From: Chlorogloeopsis fritschii PCC 6912
GTDB taxonomy: Bacteria > Cyanobacteriota > Cyanobacteriia > Cyanobacteriales > Nostocaceae
Assembly: GCF_000317285.1 (NCBI RefSeq)
Contig: NZ_AJLN01000045.1
Span: forward strand, 1 to 64,000
DNA length: 64,000 bases
Direction: 5' to 3'
Shown piece by piece: positions 62,947 through 64,000 of the stretch; position 1 is the first letter of the stretch, and every line of letters starts with the position of its first letter. A program made the position numbers and the translations under genes. The notes under the pieces were generated by a model. That model saw only the letters and a list, made by a program, of their open reading frames with translations, ran no database searches and was not told where the DNA came from.

Positions 62947-63393
62947 ATGACAGAGTTTCGTACAATCACTCCACATTTGACAGTTAGTGAGGCCAGGGCG
63001 GCAATAGAGTTTTACAAAGCAGCTTTTGGTGCGATTGAGAAATACATTCTGCCCTCTCCAAAAGATAACAAAATTATGTATGCCGAGTTGGAAATTGGCA
63101 ACTCAGTAATTTATTTAAATGATGAATTTCCAGATTTTGGTTCCCAGTCGCCGATAACTTTAAATGGTTCGCCCGTCACAATGCACTTGCAAGTTGATGA
63201 TGCAGATGCTTGGTTTGCTCGTGCGGTGAATGCGGGAGCTACGGTGACAATGCCTTTAGAGGATATGTTTTGGGGCGATCGCTATGGCAAGCTAGTCGAT
63301 CCCTTTGGTCATCATTGGTCGATTGCCAGTCAAATTGAAGAGGTACCACCAGAAGAAATCATGCAACGGGCAACAGCCCAACTGTCTAGTTGA
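62947..63393 (+). CDS. PhnB-like VOC-family protein
   Basis: A 148-residue VOC protein of the PhnB/YcgF type: TITPHLTVSEARAAIEFYKAAFGA at the start, NSVIYLNDEFPDFG in the middle, and WGDRYGKLVDPFGHHWSIASQIEEVPPEEI at the C-terminus. Its ligands and substrate are unknown; annotated relatives are glyoxalase-like. AAGGAG is found upstream of the start. It is isolated between the DUF5895-like gene and rplU. Confidence 0.82.
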   Translation: MTEFRTITPHLTVSEARAAIEFYKAAFGAIEKYILPSPKDNKIMYAELEIGNSVIYLNDEFPDFGSQSPITLNGSPVTMHLQVDDADAWFARAVNAGATVTMPLEDMFWGDRYGKLVDPFGHHWSIASQIEEVPPEEIMQRATAQLSS

Positions 63394-63713
63394 TGCCTGA
63401 GGATTGTAGTTTGACGCTAGTTGAATAATAAAGTAAAATGGCAGATTGTCTGTCTAATTCCTGCTCGGATCAGGTAAATTCATATTTTGCATTTACGTTC
63501 TTGTCCACCAAGAAATAAATTTCTGGGCTGCAAGGCAAAAGTCTGCTTAAGCAGACTAGGCAAAATTTCAGTCCGTTTTAATGAACTTGGGCTATTAGCC
63601 TGGAACTGAAGTTCCAGGCGTTTTAGGGACGAGGTGCAAGATTTGAGTAGACATACTACAAAAGCTGGCAAAAAAAGTCAGCTACCTGTACGGCAACTTT
63701 TAAGGACAATTAC
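63394..63713. other. Leader region of rplU
   Basis: About 320 bases. Half is the structured repeat copy B (63497-63651). The remaining part just upstream of rplU has the ribosome binding site AAGGA seven bases before the ATG. No classical L21 leader was recognised. Confidence 0.5.
63497..63651 (+). repeat. ~155-bp multi-hairpin dispersed element, copy B
   Basis: Perfect stems: AGTCTGCTT/AAGCAGACT (63540-63557) and CCTGGAACT/AGTTCCAGG (63599-63618); a further stem CCAAGAAAT/ATTTCTGGG at about 63507-63525. The conserved right part GCGTTTTAGGGACGAGGTG is shared with copy A at 43661-43815. It lies 62 bases upstream of the rplU start and may be transcribed as part of its leader. Confidence 0.8.
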
Positions 63714-64000
63714 ATGACCTACGCAATTATTGAAACTGGCGGCAAACAATTACGAGTTGAAGCAGGCCGCTTTTATGATATTGAACTGCTTCATGCCGAA
63801 TCAGATGAAAAAGTTACCATAGAATCAGTGCTGCTAGTGCAGCATGATGGTGAAACAACCATTGGACAGCCTCTAGTGGCAGGGGCAAAAGTAGAAGGGA
63901 CAGTAATGCGGCATCTTCGGGGTCGCAAAGTCCTGGTGTACAAAATGAAACCGAAAAAGAAAACCCGCAAAAAGCGGGGACATCGGCAAGAAATCACCAG
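63714..64000 (+). CDS. rplU: 50S ribosomal protein L21 (partial, cut by window end)
   Basis: The first 95 codons of L21 are visible: [20 protein letters not shown] at the N-terminus, then [38 protein letters not shown] and the basic [15 protein letters not shown] near the right edge. L21 binds 23S rRNA together with L20. AAGGA at 63702-63706 supports the ATG at 63714. rpmA would normally follow outside the window. The leader contains the structured repeat copy B. Confidence 0.95.
   Translation, partial: MTYAIIETGGKQLRVEAGRFYDIELLHAESDEKVTIESVLLVQHDGETTIGQPLVAGAKVEGTVMRHLRGRKVLVYKMKPKKKTRKKRGHRQEIT

Overview
The window reads as chromosome of a filamentous, probably heterocyst-forming cyanobacterium. 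Evidence: the HIP1 octamer GCGATCGC is frequent; there is a photosystem II protein (Psb28), CGLD27, DUF3318, DUF1821-type YbjN and DUF4359 proteins of cyanobacterial type, and a natF-natG-natH-bgtA amino-acid transport cluster as described in Anabaena/Nostoc; intergenic DNA is full of heptameric tandem repeats (GGGACTA, GTCATTA types) and small hairpin or MITE-like elements typical of this group. No prophage, CRISPR array or transposase gene was seen. Genus cannot be fixed from the sequence alone.

Layout. 1-6.1 kb: Rieske protein, methyltransferase, an orphan amino-acid binding protein, a c-di-AMP (ydaO-type) riboswitch on the minus strand followed by two small unknown ORFs, then SDR, VOC and ZIP genes. 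6.3-12.5 kb: PBP2 with a clear terminator, then potA-potD-potB for polyamine uptake with no potC, ending in a GC-rich repeat mosaic. 12.5-18.6 kb: a 1165-residue multi-PAS hybrid histidine kinase, a REC-PAS-GGDEF protein and folB. 18.8-28.1 kb: acyltransferase, AMIN/beta-lactamase-fold protein, His-rich lipoprotein, ComB-like protein, BlaI/M56 pair, 3-hydroxybutyrate dehydrogenase, hydrolase, DhaL, acetyltransferase. 28.1-38.9 kb: UbiA prenyltransferase, tldD/tldE, AI-2E-type permease, cysS, CobW GTPase, Rpn-like nuclease, dtd, psb28, moaB. 39.2-53.2 kb: ilvC, aldo/keto reductase, SagB-type oxidoreductase, initiator tRNA, a yqeK-rsfS-CGLD27-asparaginase run, two exopolysaccharide genes (one a STAS/sugar-transferase fusion), queE, DUF3318 and YbjN genes. 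53.5-57.7 kb: natFGH-bgtA. 58-64 kb: hydrolase, lipoprotein, glycosyltransferase, DUF5895-like and VOC genes, and the 5' part of rplU.

Genes that work together: potADB (polyamine import); natFGH-bgtA (polar amino-acid import); BlaI-M56 (proteolytic relay, overlapping stop/start); TldD/TldE (peptide-processing protease); yqeK-rsfS-CGLD27 (coupled by an ATGA overlap); WcaI-like glycosyltransferase plus sugar transferase (exopolysaccharide).

The most notable observations are: (1) the c-di-AMP riboswitch with a candidate anti-aptamer segment, controlling small proteins of unknown function; (2) two unrelated proteins (histidine kinase and CysS) that carry the same peptide [11 protein letters not shown], encoded by an in-frame heptamer repeat in which the one phase-critical TAG is TGG; (3) a ~155-bp multi-hairpin element present twice, once in the rplU leader; (4) several repeat families that supply the stop or start codons of neighbouring genes; and (5) a family of perfect palindromes with compensating arm changes. 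All functional assignments rest on motif recognition by eye; no database search was run.
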